64,000 nt of DNA from positions 7,006,001 to 7,070,000 of the forward strand of contig PUFA01000006.1 of NCBI GenBank assembly GCA_003508835.1. Reading direction: 5' to 3'. How positions within the stretch are numbered: the stretch's first letter is position 1; every line of letters begins with the position of its first letter. Both the position numbers and the translations under genes were made by a program. Under the pieces are notes generated by a model. It was not told where the DNA came from and did no database searches. It was given only the letters and a program-made list of their open reading frames with translations. Origin of the DNA: Eonycteris spelaea (Eukaryota > Chordata > Mammalia > Chiroptera > Pteropodidae). Of this stretch, positions 32,691-43,620 are shown piece by piece.

Positions 32691-33409
32691 CTTTTAATTT
32701 TTCCCTTCTTCTCCCACTCCCACTAGATTATAATTTTTCCAAATAGAGCCCCTACCTTCTCAACATCTCTCCTTCCCTGTGTTTACGATACAACTTCGAA
32801 TTTGAAGTAGGACTGTATTTAAGGAGGGCTTCTATTGGCCATTGTTTTGGGTAGAAATGTAGCTGGAAATGGCGTTAAGGTCCCAAGGAAGAAAGATATG
32901 ACCAAATACAGAAGTTGGATGGAAGTTGGTCAAACAGAGACCCCAGTGGAAAATGAGGAGTGAGGTCTACAGATTAAATCATCCAATTAACTTTTAACAG
33001 CAGGTCCTTCTCTAGCCCTTGCCAGCCCCAGACCTCTTCCCTTTCCCTTCCGTGGCCCTTGAGGAGTTAAACCCAAGCCACTGCCCTCCTGCCCAGTGAG
33101 CCAGGTGATGGGATTGCAGTTAATGGTAATTTGAACAAGTTTGGTCAACTAGAAATACATAAGGAGACTGAAACACGAAAATGCCCTAGAAATTTATACA
33201 ATTGCTATATTGTAGCTCAGCCAGCTGTTAACTCCATTGTATGAAAGATGGCAGAAGTAATTTGTAACCAAACTCACATTTGTTTACTGAACCTTTATAG
33301 CAGAGGACGTGGAGGAGTCAGCTATGTCACCAGGAATATCTCCCCTCCTCCAAGCCCATGGTGCCCTCGCCCCCGCCCTCCCCGAGCTATTCCTCAGGCA
33401 AGAATTGCT
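32691..33409. other. Unique sequence; AT-rich block 33110-33310
   Basis: 33110-33310 is unique and rich in homeodomain-type cores (gcagttaatggtaatttgaa), with a FOX-like tttgtttact near 33279. Possible regulatory block, inference only. No gene. Confidence 0.3.
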
Positions 33410-33680
33410 GCCTGGAGGGACATTGTCTGCTAGGCAATGGGCATGTGGTGGTCAACACGAGGGAGGGAGGGAGTCCTGCTTCCTGGAGCTTACCTGCTGG
33501 TGGGAGAGACGGACTGTAACACACAAATGAATACACGAGTAATAAAGTCAGGTAGTGAGAAGTGCTGTGTGGAAAAGAAGGCAGGGTAATGGGGTAGAAA
33601 GAGATGGGAGTGGGTGAGGTGGGAGGCTAGGAGAGCTTCCAGACAGTTCACTGGGGCCTTAAATAATTCTTGAGATGTAA
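33410..33680 (-). mobile_element. L2 3' region
   Basis: cctggagcttacctgctggt, gtagtgagaagtgctgtgtg and gaaggcagggtaatggggta are reverse L2. Confidence 0.8.
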
Positions 33681-33689
33681 GTGCATGCC

Positions 33690-33860
33690 TCACCTGGCTC
33701 TCTGTTCTACAGCTTTCTGTTCTACTTACGAGCCATATATCTTTGGGAAAGTGACTTAATCTCTCTGAACTTCAGATGCCTTATTGTTATGGGAATAGTA
33801 ATACCTGTCACAGGATTATGTGAGATAAAATGTGTTAGAGCTCGTTGTTTATTGTGTTCT
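33690..33860 (+). mobile_element. MIR SINE
   Basis: gggaaagtgacttaatctct, gaacttcagatgccttattg and tgggaatagtaatacctgtc are MIR. Confidence 0.8.
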
Positions 33861-33901
33861 ACATATATGAATTCCTAGGATTGCAGTTGCAATGTAAGAT
33901 C

Positions 33902-33980
33902 CATTTATCCATCCATCCATCCATCCATCCATCCATCCATCCATCCACCCATCCATCCATCCATGCATCCATCCATCCTT
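33902..33980. repeat. (ATCC)n microsatellite
   Basis: About 20 ATCC units with a few substitutions, directly before an L2 end; likely an expansion of the L2 tail. Confidence 0.95.
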
Positions 33981-33984
33981 TCTT

Positions 33985-34125
33985 TCCTTTACCAAATATT
34001 TATTATCATGTGTCTTCTGAGTGCATCAAAGGGCACTGCCCTCTTGATTTGCTGTTCTGGCCCAAGCATGAAAAGACTTTGGTCTAATTGAGACTAATTG
34101 AATATTTAAACAAGACTTTACCAAA
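33985..34125 (-). mobile_element. L2 3' terminus, diverged
   Basis: accaaatatttattatcatg, tgtcttctgagtgcatcaa and gggcactgccctcttgat resemble reverse L2. Confidence 0.55.
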
Positions 34126-34659
34126 GGCTTGGGGATAGCAACAGGGAAATAAACACGGTGTAACTTGCAGGTTGTGTGTAAATGAACGTGTTCACGTGTT
34201 TGGGTCTATTTGTATGTGTGCATATTTGTGTATGTGGGTGTGTGTTTGTGTGTAGGTATTAGGGGATTGTGCTTTGACACAGGGAACAAGGCGATTTTGC
34301 CTTATATGGGGTCTATAATATTTCCAAACCTCTTACTCCCATCGCCCCATGGCAGGTGACAGCACAGAGGCTTCTATCCCCATTTGGTAGGTGACATAAG
34401 GCTTCTCCGAATCTCTGGCTTAGAGAAACTAGCACCACACAGCACTGAGCTCCTGCCCAAGGTATCACACAGCATCCTGCAGCCACCACCTTAACTTCTT
34501 GGGGGCTCCAATGACTCCTCCAGCTTCTGTCTCTTCCCTTCTGGGAGAGGGGGGGGTCTGGCCTGTCAGGAAGTCAGGGTGGTAATCCCACCACCTGAAT
34601 GCCTGCTGTTGCTGGCTTTAGTCCTGGGTACAGCAGCCCACCACATGGCGGCATGGACC
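34126..34659. other. Unique sequence with a TG-rich stretch
   Basis: 34195-34262 is TG-rich and degenerate. No gene is seen. Confidence 0.4.
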
Positions 34660-34860
34660 CTCAACCTGGGGCCATGGAAACAGCTTTGCAGTCAGATCTA
34701 GCTGTAATTAGATGAGTCTTTTAAGCATTCCGAGCCTCAGTTTTCACATCTATAATATATTCATAAATTCCCATAACTTGCAGGGCTACTACTAAGAGTA
34801 AAGGAATGATAGATGTGGAGCAGCCACACGAGGCTTGGCCTCTAGAAGGTGTTCATGAAA
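34660..34860 (+). mobile_element. MIR SINE, diverged
   Basis: gagcctcagttttcacatct, taatatattcataaattccc, agggctactactaagagtaa and tctagaaggtgttcatgaa follow MIR order. Confidence 0.7.
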
Positions 34861-35531
34861 GACTCAGTCCTCACTGCCCCCACCCCCTACCATGCTGCCA
34901 CTATTCCTGTTCAGAAGGTCTTCTGCTTCTGACTCATTCTTGAAGGACAGCAACCCAGTCCCAAACCTTTGTCTAGGAGGGTGGGGTCCTGGCTCTTCTG
35001 CCCAGTTCCTGCCAGGCTCCTCCTTCCTGGGGTCAGGACCATGCCCCTCTTGGCAATTAGCTGGGGCCCTGAACATAGTCAGCCAAGGCTGTCTTGGCCT
35101 ATGATGCTCTGACTCTCTATTCATCTCTGAGTGTTGCTTCTGCCCAGAGACACCCAGTGCACCACCCCTAACCCCATGAGACTCTTAGTAGGTGAGAATT
35201 CTGGAGACATGGCTGACTCTTTTGTATTCTCCTTCACAAAGGTTCAGTAAATAAATATGAGTCTGGTTGCAAGTTATTTATACCTCTATGTCTCTCTCTC
35301 TTGTTGTGCTACCTGCTTAGTGCTGTGCCTCGATTGCTAACACCCTCTACAAAGCAGCCGGATCTTGGTCCAAACCCCTCCCTTCAGCTCCCTCTAGCCC
35401 CATCCTCTGCTGGTTCACCCACCACAGGATTCCAACATCTTAGAACAAAAACTTCCATCCATCCATATGTGTTCTGATCTCTGGAGCTGCACATGGTAAG
35501 TGTCATTCCTCCTACCTGAGATCCTTTAGAA
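34861..35531. other. Unique non-coding sequence
   Basis: Nothing firm. A weak L2-like tail (ggttcagtaaataaatatga) lies at 35241-35260. Confidence 0.35.
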
Positions 35532-35711
35532 CAGTGGTTCTCAACCTTGGCTGCACATTAGAATCACCTGGGAGGCCTTTAACTCATCCTAATGGCTGGG
35601 TCCATCTCAGACCAGTTGAATCAGCATTCCTGGGAGGGAAGTCTGAACATTCACGTTTTCTTAAGTTTCCCTCAGGTAATTCTAAGAAGCAGCCAGGGCT
35701 AAGAAACACTG
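35532..35711 (+). mobile_element. MER5B-like hAT miniature transposon with target duplication
   Basis: A complete element of 180 bp, close to the 178 bp expected. It starts cagtggttctcaaccttggc and ends ggctaagaaacactg, which are inverted repeats of each other. Flanking 8-mers CTTTAGAA (35524-35531) and CTTTAGAG (35712-35719) match at 7 of 8 positions, as expected for hAT insertion. Confidence 0.92.
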
Positions 35712-35719
35712 CTTTAGAG

Positions 35720-36239
35720 AGTGAATGCCCCCTGGCTTTGCTTCCCCATCTTCATCTCCTAGGAGCCACCTGCAACTTGCATAGCATTTACGTTTTCAGA
35801 CATCTCATCATTCTGGCTACTGTCCACCTCTTGTGTCCCAACTGGGCAATGTCACTTGGGAAACATGACTTCTAGGACAAGACCAAAACCTCCTTTGCTC
35901 ACGATGCATCTCTATGAATACGACCCCAACTCCATAGAATTCTTTTTGTCTACACCCCACTCCATGACTTATTTAAGGTCACTCAGCCTCTTCCCTTTAA
36001 CATTTCCTTCTCTATTTTCCTACTCTGTTCCTACCAACTTAAGAATGCTTGCTCAAATAGGGTGAAAAGTTAATTCCACAAACACATGCAATCAATCCCA
36101 AGGAAACCATCCAGGACTGGGCATAACCTTCTGCGAGTTCAGGCTGATTACTAGCTTTCTTTCTGTTTCAACAGGTCTATCCTCAGGTTAGCTCCGTCCG
36201 TTGCCCCTGGTTTGGGATGCACATAACAGGTATCTAACT
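35720..36239. other. Unique non-coding sequence
   Basis: No gene or clear repeat. Confidence 0.35.
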
Positions 36240-36425
36240 CTCATACATTCAATACTTGTTGTTCTTAAACTTAAATAACAGATTCCATTAAACGAGCATT
36301 AGTATGGTGCTCCATAATTAATCTTCTCCAGAGAACTAATAGTTCAGAAGGCATGCAGTTGAGCAAGGGCATCATACATCACTAAGCTCATTTATCCTAA
36401 TTGATTTATCTAAGAATTGCTGGGG
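36240..36425. promoter_or_regulatory. Unique AT-rich block, possible conserved element
   Basis: Contains ccataattaatcttctcc and cctaattgatttatctaag, dense homeodomain-type cores without repeat signature. Inference from composition only. Confidence 0.25.
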
Positions 36426-37859
36426 CAGCTGGCCTTGTGCCCAGTGACCTGTGGTGGAGTCCCCTGGAGCTTGGAGTTGTGGGGAAAGAGCAGTGTAGAT
36501 GGAGCCGGGGCTGGCAGGGCTGGCTTCATCCTGATCACAAGGCAGCAAACAACATAATGGGCCAGCCTCAGAAGTGGGCCAGGCCGGGAAGCTTTTAGAG
36601 GCTCTCAGCAGCCCTTGTAGTACACCCAGATTATACGCAGAGCTATTTCACATCATTAAGCCCCCCTATTTTGTCCCTGGGTGCTGCACACTCTGTCTGC
36701 ATCAGGCTGGGCTTCAAAGTAACTGCTTTGCCAAAGCAGGTGTAGCCACTATGGCAGGCTGACCCTGGGGCACAGAAACACATTTGCTGGCTGTTTGTTT
36801 GTTTGCTGGGCTCCCAGCCCTAGAGCTGGGGATGATGTGCTGGGGTCCTGCATCTGCTCAGCCTGTCAGTTTAGGTTCCTGCTGCCATTGGCGCTGGGGG
36901 CCAGGGAGTGGGCTGCACTGGGCTCCCAGACTCATTGGAGACTTCTGTGGCAATGAGCTCCTTGTTGTTCCTAGTCCCCAGTCCCTAACCCATCCTTCCT
37001 TGGGGGGCTGACAGTAGGTGGGCATTGGGAATGATGCCCTAGTGCAGGATAAGCCTGGGCTGTGTTCGATTCTGCATCTACTTTCCTTAAGAAGCAGGAA
37101 ATTGGGCACCAACAAGGCAGAGCAGAACCCACGGGACAGACCACTGTTTCAGGTGACACCTTCTCTGGCCTCCGGAGCTCTAATGCTGGTGTTTTGTGCC
37201 AGTGCTGGCCTTTCCCCAGGCTCATTTGCTTTTCTCTTATAACATCCTGCCTGTGTAGTTCTTCCTGATGTCTAACCCATTGTGTGCTTGCTTCTTCCTC
37301 TGAATCTGCCCTCAGTTAACATCTGTGTCCTGCCTCCCCTGCTTCTAGGCTCCGGACCAACCTGATCTCCATTCTTCCAGTTTCCATCCTTTCCAGCTTC
37401 TCCCTCCACCCAGGCACAAGTTGGGTGGGTCCTTGGACTAGAGTCCTCACTATCAGCCCCTGTGTTATTGCCTTGGTTTATGTGCTGCCTTCTGCATTGA
37501 TTTCCTGGTCGTGTCTCCCAGGTCTTAGCTGGAAATAGTGTCCTGTTCTGCATAGCAGCCCATCTGTCTGGAGCACCAACGTGCCCAATCTCCATCTAGC
37601 TTTTGCCAGGTTTGTCCTCTCCTCAGGGCTGAATCCTGTTAGCCGTATCCCTGGCCAAACCTGACAGACCACGAGAAGTCACGATGTTACTATCTTCTGC
37701 CCCATGGGCCATTTTTGTATCCTGCCTACTAGATCTTTGCGTATTGGGCAGGTCACCCTTCCTAAGACCTGAAAATCCCGGATCCTGCTTTTGCACCTCT
37801 CCCACCTTTCCCTATTGTAGTCCTAACTTGCAGGAAGGTTGCAGAATGAGAGATATCAA
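36426..37859. other. Unique non-coding sequence
   Basis: No TE, exon or RNA gene is recognised. 37280-37680 is pyrimidine-rich. Frames of 60-107 codons on both strands show no domain. Confidence 0.35.
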
Positions 37860-37985
37860 CAGAGTCAGTGGCTCATACTTGTGTGACCTTAGGCAATTCC
37901 CTTCCTTTCTTTGAGCTTCAGTTTCTTTATCTGTGAGATGAGAAAATTGGAAATAATGATTCCCAGGGGTTCTTTAACTTTTAAA
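37860..37985 (+). mobile_element. MIR SINE fragment
   Basis: tgtgtgaccttaggcaattc, ttgagcttcagtttctttat and ctgtgagatgagaaaattgg are MIR. Confidence 0.8.
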
Positions 37986-38074
37986 ATAAAATGGAAAACA
38001 AGAGACACTAATGATAAAGGGGATTAATACGGTGGCCAAATCAAGCTGGGTCTACTCTCTCTTCTGCCTAGGGC

Positions 38075-38275
38075 CTCCACATCATGCAGGACTTGGCAAT
38101 GGATTTACAGAAGACACTCAGCACAAGGGCCCTGGGCTCTCACCTTTGGAAAATGGTGCAATTTAATGGTAATGCAATTACAGATGTGCTGAGATTGAAA
38201 CAGCCCATCTTATCTCAAACTCATCTTCCCCACAAAGTATCAGGGCAGGTGCTGATCCCTAATAGCTGCTGAAAT
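38075..38275. promoter_or_regulatory. Unique block, possible conserved element
   Basis: aatttaatggtaatgcaatt near 38161-38180 and cccatcttatctcaaactc (GATA core in reverse) give a motif-rich unique stretch just left of the polypurine tract. Inference only. Confidence 0.25.
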
Positions 38276-38319
38276 GAATTCGCCAGGCAGCTGGGGGCTC
38301 CTAGAGAGGAGAGCTGTGT

Positions 38320-38768
38320 TCAGAGAAAGAGAGAATGGGAGGGGGAAAAAATGGATAGAGGGAGGAAGGGAACAGGGATGGAGTGAGGGAAAGGCAGAGG
38401 GAGAGAAAGGACAAGGAGGGAGAGAGGGAGAGAAATGATGCACAGAAACATGGAGCGAGGTAGAAGGGTGGACAGGGGGAGGGATGACAAGGAAAGAGAG
38501 GGAGAGAGGGAGGCAAAGAAAAATAAACAGAGACAAAGCAGGGAGAGAAAGAAGGAGCCGGTGAGAGTGAGGGAAATAGAAAAGAGGGAGGACATAGCGA
38601 GAGAAGAAAAGAGAGGGAAAAGAGAAAGTGTAATGGAGAGAGACGAAGTGATGGAAGTACTGAGACACCATGAAGGAGATAGATGGAAGAGGCAGGACAA
38701 AGGGGAAAAAGGGAAATGAGGGGGTGGGGGGGGGAGAGAGGTGGGGGGGGGAGAGAGAGAGAGAAGAG

Positions 38769-38806
<38 letters not shown>

Positions 38807-38970
38807 GGAGCGAATCAAAGAAGCAGGAAGGAAGGGGCAGAGAAGGGGGAGATAGAGAAAGAAGGAAAGGGATGTAGAAAGGGGAGGGCAAGAGGGAACG
38901 AGGAAGGAGGAAGGCAGGGGTGGAGACGATGATGAGACAGAGAAATTGAGTGAGAGGAGGCGTGAGCAAA
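38320..38970 (+). repeat. Long polypurine tract, about 650 bp
   Basis: The + strand is overwhelmingly A and G, with (GA)n at 38751-38802 and G-runs of 9-10 at 38724-38751. The Ser/Leu/Pro-rich frames of 126-239 codons on the minus strand and Arg/Glu/Lys-rich frames on the plus strand result from this composition and are not genes. Confidence 0.95.
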
Positions 38971-39052
38971 AGGAATAAAGACGGGTCCGGGTTTCGGAAA
39001 TATTGAGCTTTCAGACCCACCAGAGGCTCTGTGCCATTTTAAGGAAGAGTGC

Positions 39053-39063
39053 AAACAAAAAAA

Positions 39064-39094
<31 letters not shown>

Positions 39095-39108
39095 GAAGAA
39101 GAAAAATC
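39053..39108. repeat. A-rich tract with (AAAAC)n
   Basis: A 12-A run then about five AAAAC units and GAA repeats. It could be the tail of an unrecognised retroposed element, but no body is identified upstream. Confidence 0.85.
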
Positions 39109-39479
39109 ATGAAACGGCTAGTAGGAACAAGCTCCTCAGGAAGAAGGCAACCGCCAAGAGAGCAAGCAGGAGAGAAGGCACTTGAGTATTAAATCTAGAA
39201 TTAGAGAGAGTATTGGGAGCCCTGGGAAGAAGGAAAATGTAATGATCCGAAACCCTAGAATGGGCACAGCTCCCCAGACAATCAGCCAGTCTCCCTAGCC
39301 AGTGTTCATTCCCACTCCCTTGGAATTCTGGGACAGCGTGGTTCAGCCGCACGGACAGCTCCGAGCCTCCCTCCGTGGTTCCAGCTCCACAGACCAGGGC
39401 AGCCTTAGATTGGTCCCTTTCCGCAGTCACCTCTCACATTTGCCCCTGGCTTTCCCTGAAAATGACTCTTTGGGGTGGT
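39109..39479. other. Unique non-coding sequence
   Basis: No gene or repeat recognised. Confidence 0.35.
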
Positions 39480-39880
39480 TGGAATGCAGGCCTGTGAGCT
39501 TCTGAATAGATCAATTATTTTGCAGAACATGGTTTGATCCCAACGTTACTTCATTGGATCACTGAGTGGAAAGGGCTCACAGAGAAAATGGCATTTTTTT
39601 ACAACCCTGGCAAAATGCTCCCGCACTGATGAGATGAGCCACCCAGTGAGCGCGCGCGCACACATACGATATATAACTAACCAGAAGCATAATCTTCTAA
39701 ATTGAAAGCCATAATGTTTGCTGTTGGAGCTAAATATTAACAGGGCATGGTCTCCCAATGACCCTCGGGAGGTAGCTGGCTTAGCGGGAAGCTGTCGTCA
39801 TATTCAAGCAACTTGATTAAATCCTTTCTGCCATCAGAATTAAGAAATGAATAGTTTTATGAGAGTCATGCCACAAAGGA
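39480..39880. promoter_or_regulatory. Unique AT-rich block, candidate conserved non-coding element
   Basis: Contains many homeodomain or paired cores (atagatcaattattttgca; gagctaaatattaacaggg; agcaacttgattaaatcc) and an unusual (CG)4-(CA)3 run at 39650-39664. No repeat signature in 400 bp. The longest dense motif block in the window, but still inference. Confidence 0.35.
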
Positions 39881-40139
39881 CAAGGAAATGAAATGCTCAG
39901 GAAAGAGGGCGGGGTCGGGTGCCTGCCAGTACTTGCCTTGTAGTTTTGTAGGGAGCGTATCATTCTTCCTAAGGCAGGTTCAGGACTGAAGGCTGACTGC
40001 TGGGTGACAGCCTCTCTCTTCTCCCTCTGGGCATTCCTGCTGACCAGCTTTTGCAGGCTCCTTGCTCCCTGCTCATCTGAGAGTCAAATGGGTGCATGGG
40101 ATCCTCCTCAGGAAGCCTCTCAATTATTCATATCGGGGG
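39881..40139. other. Unique sequence
   Basis: Nothing recognised. Confidence 0.3.
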
Positions 40140-40390
40140 AAGTAAAATGTGGCTTAAATCATGGCCTCTGGAGCCAGAGTACGGGGTTCAAATCCCAACT
40201 CTGCCAGTCACTAGCTATGTGATCTCAGGCAAGTCATTCAACCTCTCTGTGGTAAAGTTTCCTTCACTATAAATGGATTTATAGTAGGATCTACCTTGCA
40301 GAGTTGTGAGATTTAATGAGCACCAAGATGCTTAGAGCCAGGCTTAGTACATAGTAAGCACTATATAAGCATTTACTGTTATTCATATTA
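40140..40390 (+). mobile_element. MIR SINE, near full length
   Basis: ggcctctggagccagagtac, ggttcaaatcccaactctgc, gatctcaggcaagtcattca, ttgtgagatttaatgagcac and ttagtacatagtaagcacta run through the whole SINE. Among the best kept here. Confidence 0.95.
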
Positions 40391-40674
40391 GATTTAGGTT
40401 GAACTGTATAAAATTTACTGTTTTGTAGATTAAAAAATCCAATACTGGCAGCTTAATATGAAGTCTATGCAACAAGATTTTTTTTCTTCTGTGGCCACTC
40501 TTTCCTGCCCCATGGCTTGGCACAGCCTCAGCAGCATTGCAAAAGGTTCTGTTCTTTGAAAACATACTCACAATGTGCTACTTTTGTATTCAAGAAAGTC
40601 CTGTTTTTGTTAGAAAAATTACAATTAACCTCAGACTCAGAGAGTTTAATCAGAATTTCTTTTGGAAGGTGAAA

Positions 40675-40890
40675 GGCAAAGGGAATTATTATTTATTGGT
40701 CACTTTACTAAGCATCATGCACCGTGCTGATTGTATTACATATGTTATATTTGTTTCATTGTCTCAGTATTTCTGTGAGTTGGCCATTGGAACCCCATAT
40801 TATAGATAAAGAAACTGAGGTTCAGGGAAGTTGAATGATTTGTTGAAAATCACATAGCTAGGGAGGCAGAACAAGAATTGAAATCCACTA
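40675..40890 (-). mobile_element. MIR SINE
   Basis: ggtcactttactaagcatca, tttctgtgagttggccattg, aaagaaactgaggttcaggg and atcacatagctagggaggca are reverse MIR. Confidence 0.9.
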
Positions 40891-41014
40891 CAGTATTCTG
40901 GAGAAAGAGGGTGGAGCGGAATGCATATATGATTAATCCTGTCTCACCTCATCCATTCTTCTCTTTGGATTTCTCCTCCTGCCTTTCCCCTACTGCCTGT
41001 CCAGAAGGCCCATG
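40891..41014. other. Unique sequence left of the L1
   Basis: Contains ctttcccctactgcctgtcc. Nothing recognised. Confidence 0.3.
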
Positions 41015-41024
41015 CTGACCTTTA

Positions 41025-41592
41025 TTTTTAATTTTTTACAAGAAAATTTTCTCTTTAATTAATTTTGGCATTAAGAATTTCAAAAAATACTTTATAATTT
41101 ATTTGATTTCATTCCACAATCTTTTTTTTTAAATTCTCTTAGTTTTAAGATACATTCTAGTCATTAAACTTTTATGTACTAAACCACTTCTTTAAAAATT
41201 TTATTTATTTATTTAATTGAGGTAACATTGGTTAATAACATTGTATAAGTTTCAGATACAAGATTATAATTTGGTATCTGTATATATTATAAAATGCTCA
41301 CCACCGAAAGTCTAATTTCCACCAGTTACACTTTGACCCTCTTTACCCATTTCACATTCCCCTCATTTCCCCTGGGATAAGCACCATACTGTTGCCTGAA
41401 TCTATGAGTTTGTCTTTCTTTGTTTTATTTTGTTTCTTTGTTTCTTTTTGTTTTATATTTCACGTATAGGTGAAATAATATGATTTTGTCCTTTTCCATC
41501 TGACTTATTTCACTTAGCATAATACCATCAAGATCTATTCATGTTGTTGCAAATGTCAATATTTCATCTTTTTTAATGTCTGAGTAGTATTC

Positions 41593-41653
<61 letters not shown>

Positions 41654-42199
41654 TATTCATCTGTCAATTGACACAGGTTGTTTCCATATCTTGACTATTG
41701 TAAATAATGTTGCAGTGAACACGGGTGCGTATATCTTCTGAATTAGTGTTTTCATATTCTTAGGATAAATGCTCAGAAGAGGAATTGTTGGATTACATGG
41801 TAGTTCTATTCTTAAGTTTTTTTTGAGGAATCTCTGTATTGTTTTCCATAGTGGATGCGCCAATTTACATTTATACCAACAATGTAGGAGTGTTCCTTTT
41901 TCTCTGCATTCTCTCTAATACTTGTTATTTCTTGTGTTTTTGCTAAAAGTCATTCTAACAGGTGTGAGGTGATATCTCACTGTGGCTTTGACTTGTATTT
42001 TCCTAATAATTAGTGATGTTGTACATCTTTTCATCTGCCTATTGGCCATCTGGAAGTCTTCCTTGGAAAAATTTCTATTCAGATCCTCTGCCCACAAAAC
42101 ATTGTGAAAATTGATGTCTAGAAGCATAACGCCTATGTTTTCTTTTACTGTTTTATTGTTCCAGGTCTTGTATTCAAGTCTTTAATCCATTTTGCCACT
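41025..42199 (-). mobile_element. L1 3' part, 5'-truncated, possibly with 3' transduction
   Basis: From about 41185 the reverse L1 3' end is clear: ttgaggtaacattggttaat, cacttagcataataccatca, gtagtattccattttgtg, then a (GT)n expansion (41598-41651), then ORF2 C-terminal sequence. On the minus strand at 41657-41863 a remnant frame keeps an L1-type IPLL-IYPK-MKTLIQK pattern and ends KIWKQP. The 10-mer CTGACCTTTA lies on both sides (41015-41024, 42200-42209), fitting a target duplication. The 160 AT-rich bases at 41025-41185 are not typical L1 3' sequence. Confidence 0.85.
41598..41651. repeat. (GT)n microsatellite inside the L1
   Basis: About 27 pure GT units within the L1, where the consensus has a short TG-rich stretch; a post-insertion expansion. 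Confidence 0.97.
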
Positions 42200-42209
42200 C
42201 TGACCTTTA

Positions 42210-42759
42210 ATTAACTAGTCTTAGAAAGAGCTATGTTTAAGTGGGTGGTCCAAAACTTCTGGGAGACCTGCTCCTGCAAATAAAGTCCTTCCAATAGTAA
42301 ACATTTCAGGGAAAAAGTGGGAGAGAGTGGAAATGAATAGAAATTGAGTGAATGGGATGGTGGGAGGGGAACTTGGAAAATAGCCACCTGAAATGTCATT
42401 TGTATTGGAAAAGAAATAGTCATGGGGGAATGCATAAAATTCTATTTTATTTCTTAGTTTGAGTCCATTTCGAGCTCCAGAGAGAAGTGAGCAGAGAGTA
42501 TTCTGTTCTGACCATGAATAGATCAGGGGAGCCTGACCTGGGAAACTGTTTCTAGTGGTTCTTCAGAGGTTAAGAGAGCAGACAAGTGTCCTACACAACC
42601 TTAGGGTGGGGGCGGATGAGCAGGAGGGGCTAGCTACCAATTTAGAAAGGTGCTGAGCTCTCCGTGTGGCTTTTGAGCAGGAGCTCAGCCTAGGAGAGCC
42701 TGACCCTAGGAAGCACTCCAGGCTTGGTCGGAGACTTAGATATGGGAGGAGGAAGACCT
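42210..42759. other. Unique non-coding sequence
   Basis: No gene or repeat recognised. Confidence 0.35.
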
Positions 42760-42950
42760 AGGTATTATTATTCATGCTTTCACATCTTTATTTAATGCTC
42801 ATCACAGCTCTGTAAGATTGCGATCATATCTCTATTTCACAGAGCAACTATTAATAAAATAGCACTGGCAGCAACGGAGGTAGGCATGGTGGCAGCAGTA
42901 GTAGAGGTAGCTGTTGTAACTACTTACTACGCACCCGTGCTAGATCGATA
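42760..42950 (-). mobile_element. MIR SINE, diverged
   Basis: ctttatttaatgctcatcac, agctctgtaagattgcgatc and tctctatttcacagagcaac are reverse MIR; the right half is weak. Confidence 0.65.
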
Positions 42951-43394
42951 AACACTTGCAGACTTGAGCAAATGTGTCCCTCTTCTTCCTTATTGTAGAG
43001 TTGTCACAGGGAGGTGCTACCCAGCCAGGATTGTGTACAGTCCTAATTCGAATTACATCTAGATGTAATAAACAAACAAACAAACAACAACAACTAACAA
43101 ATAAATAAATAAAATGGGAAGGGAGATAATGTATGTTCCTCCTGGGCTGACATGGATAAGAATACGGTGTGTCTGTGCCAACTTCTCTTTCCTGTCTATT
43201 GGCTGGGTGCAGAGAACTCCATGCTTCTAGGGAATGGCAAAGCCACTGGATAGACAGAGCCTGGGGCCCCAATTCACCGTGTCAAGGAAAGCTACCAACT
43301 AAACAGAAGCAATCTCATGCCACTATTTAGAAATATACTTCTATTGTGATAAGCTACTGAAATATTGAAGTATTTGGCTTACTTGTTTTAGTAG
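42951..43394. other. Unique sequence with an A-rich tract
   Basis: An (AAAC)n/(AAAT)n tract at 43067-43115 could be the tail of an unrecognised retroposon upstream. No gene is seen. Confidence 0.35.
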
Positions 43395-43620
43395 CTTCCA
43401 TGACTCTAATGAATATACATACATTATCTCATTCAATTTTCACAACAACCTTTGGGGGTGGGAGAAGTATCAACCCATCTTAAAAGTGAAGAAGTCTAAA
43501 CTCAGAGATGAAGCGATTTGCCCAAGGCTGCACAATCGGTAAGTGATTCAGCCAGATGTGAACCTAGATCCCTCTGACTACAAGTTTTATAGCATTGGTT
43601 GCCACACTGCCACCTGAAAG
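43395..43620 (-). mobile_element. MIR SINE
   Basis: cattatctcattcaattttc, acaacaacctttgggggtgg, gatttgcccaaggctgcaca and gattcagccagatgtgaacc are reverse MIR with the head preserved. Confidence 0.9.

Noticed and set aside
33902..33980. CRISPR-like regular repeat
   Set aside because: A plain ATCC microsatellite with no spacers; the genome is mammalian.
38240..39020. Ser/Leu/Pro-rich frames of 126-239 codons
   Set aside because: These arise because the polypurine/polypyrimidine tract contains almost no stop codons on the C/T strand.
41657..41863. 68-codon minus-strand frame as a gene
   Set aside because: It is a remnant of the L1 ORF2 C-terminus inside a truncated L1.
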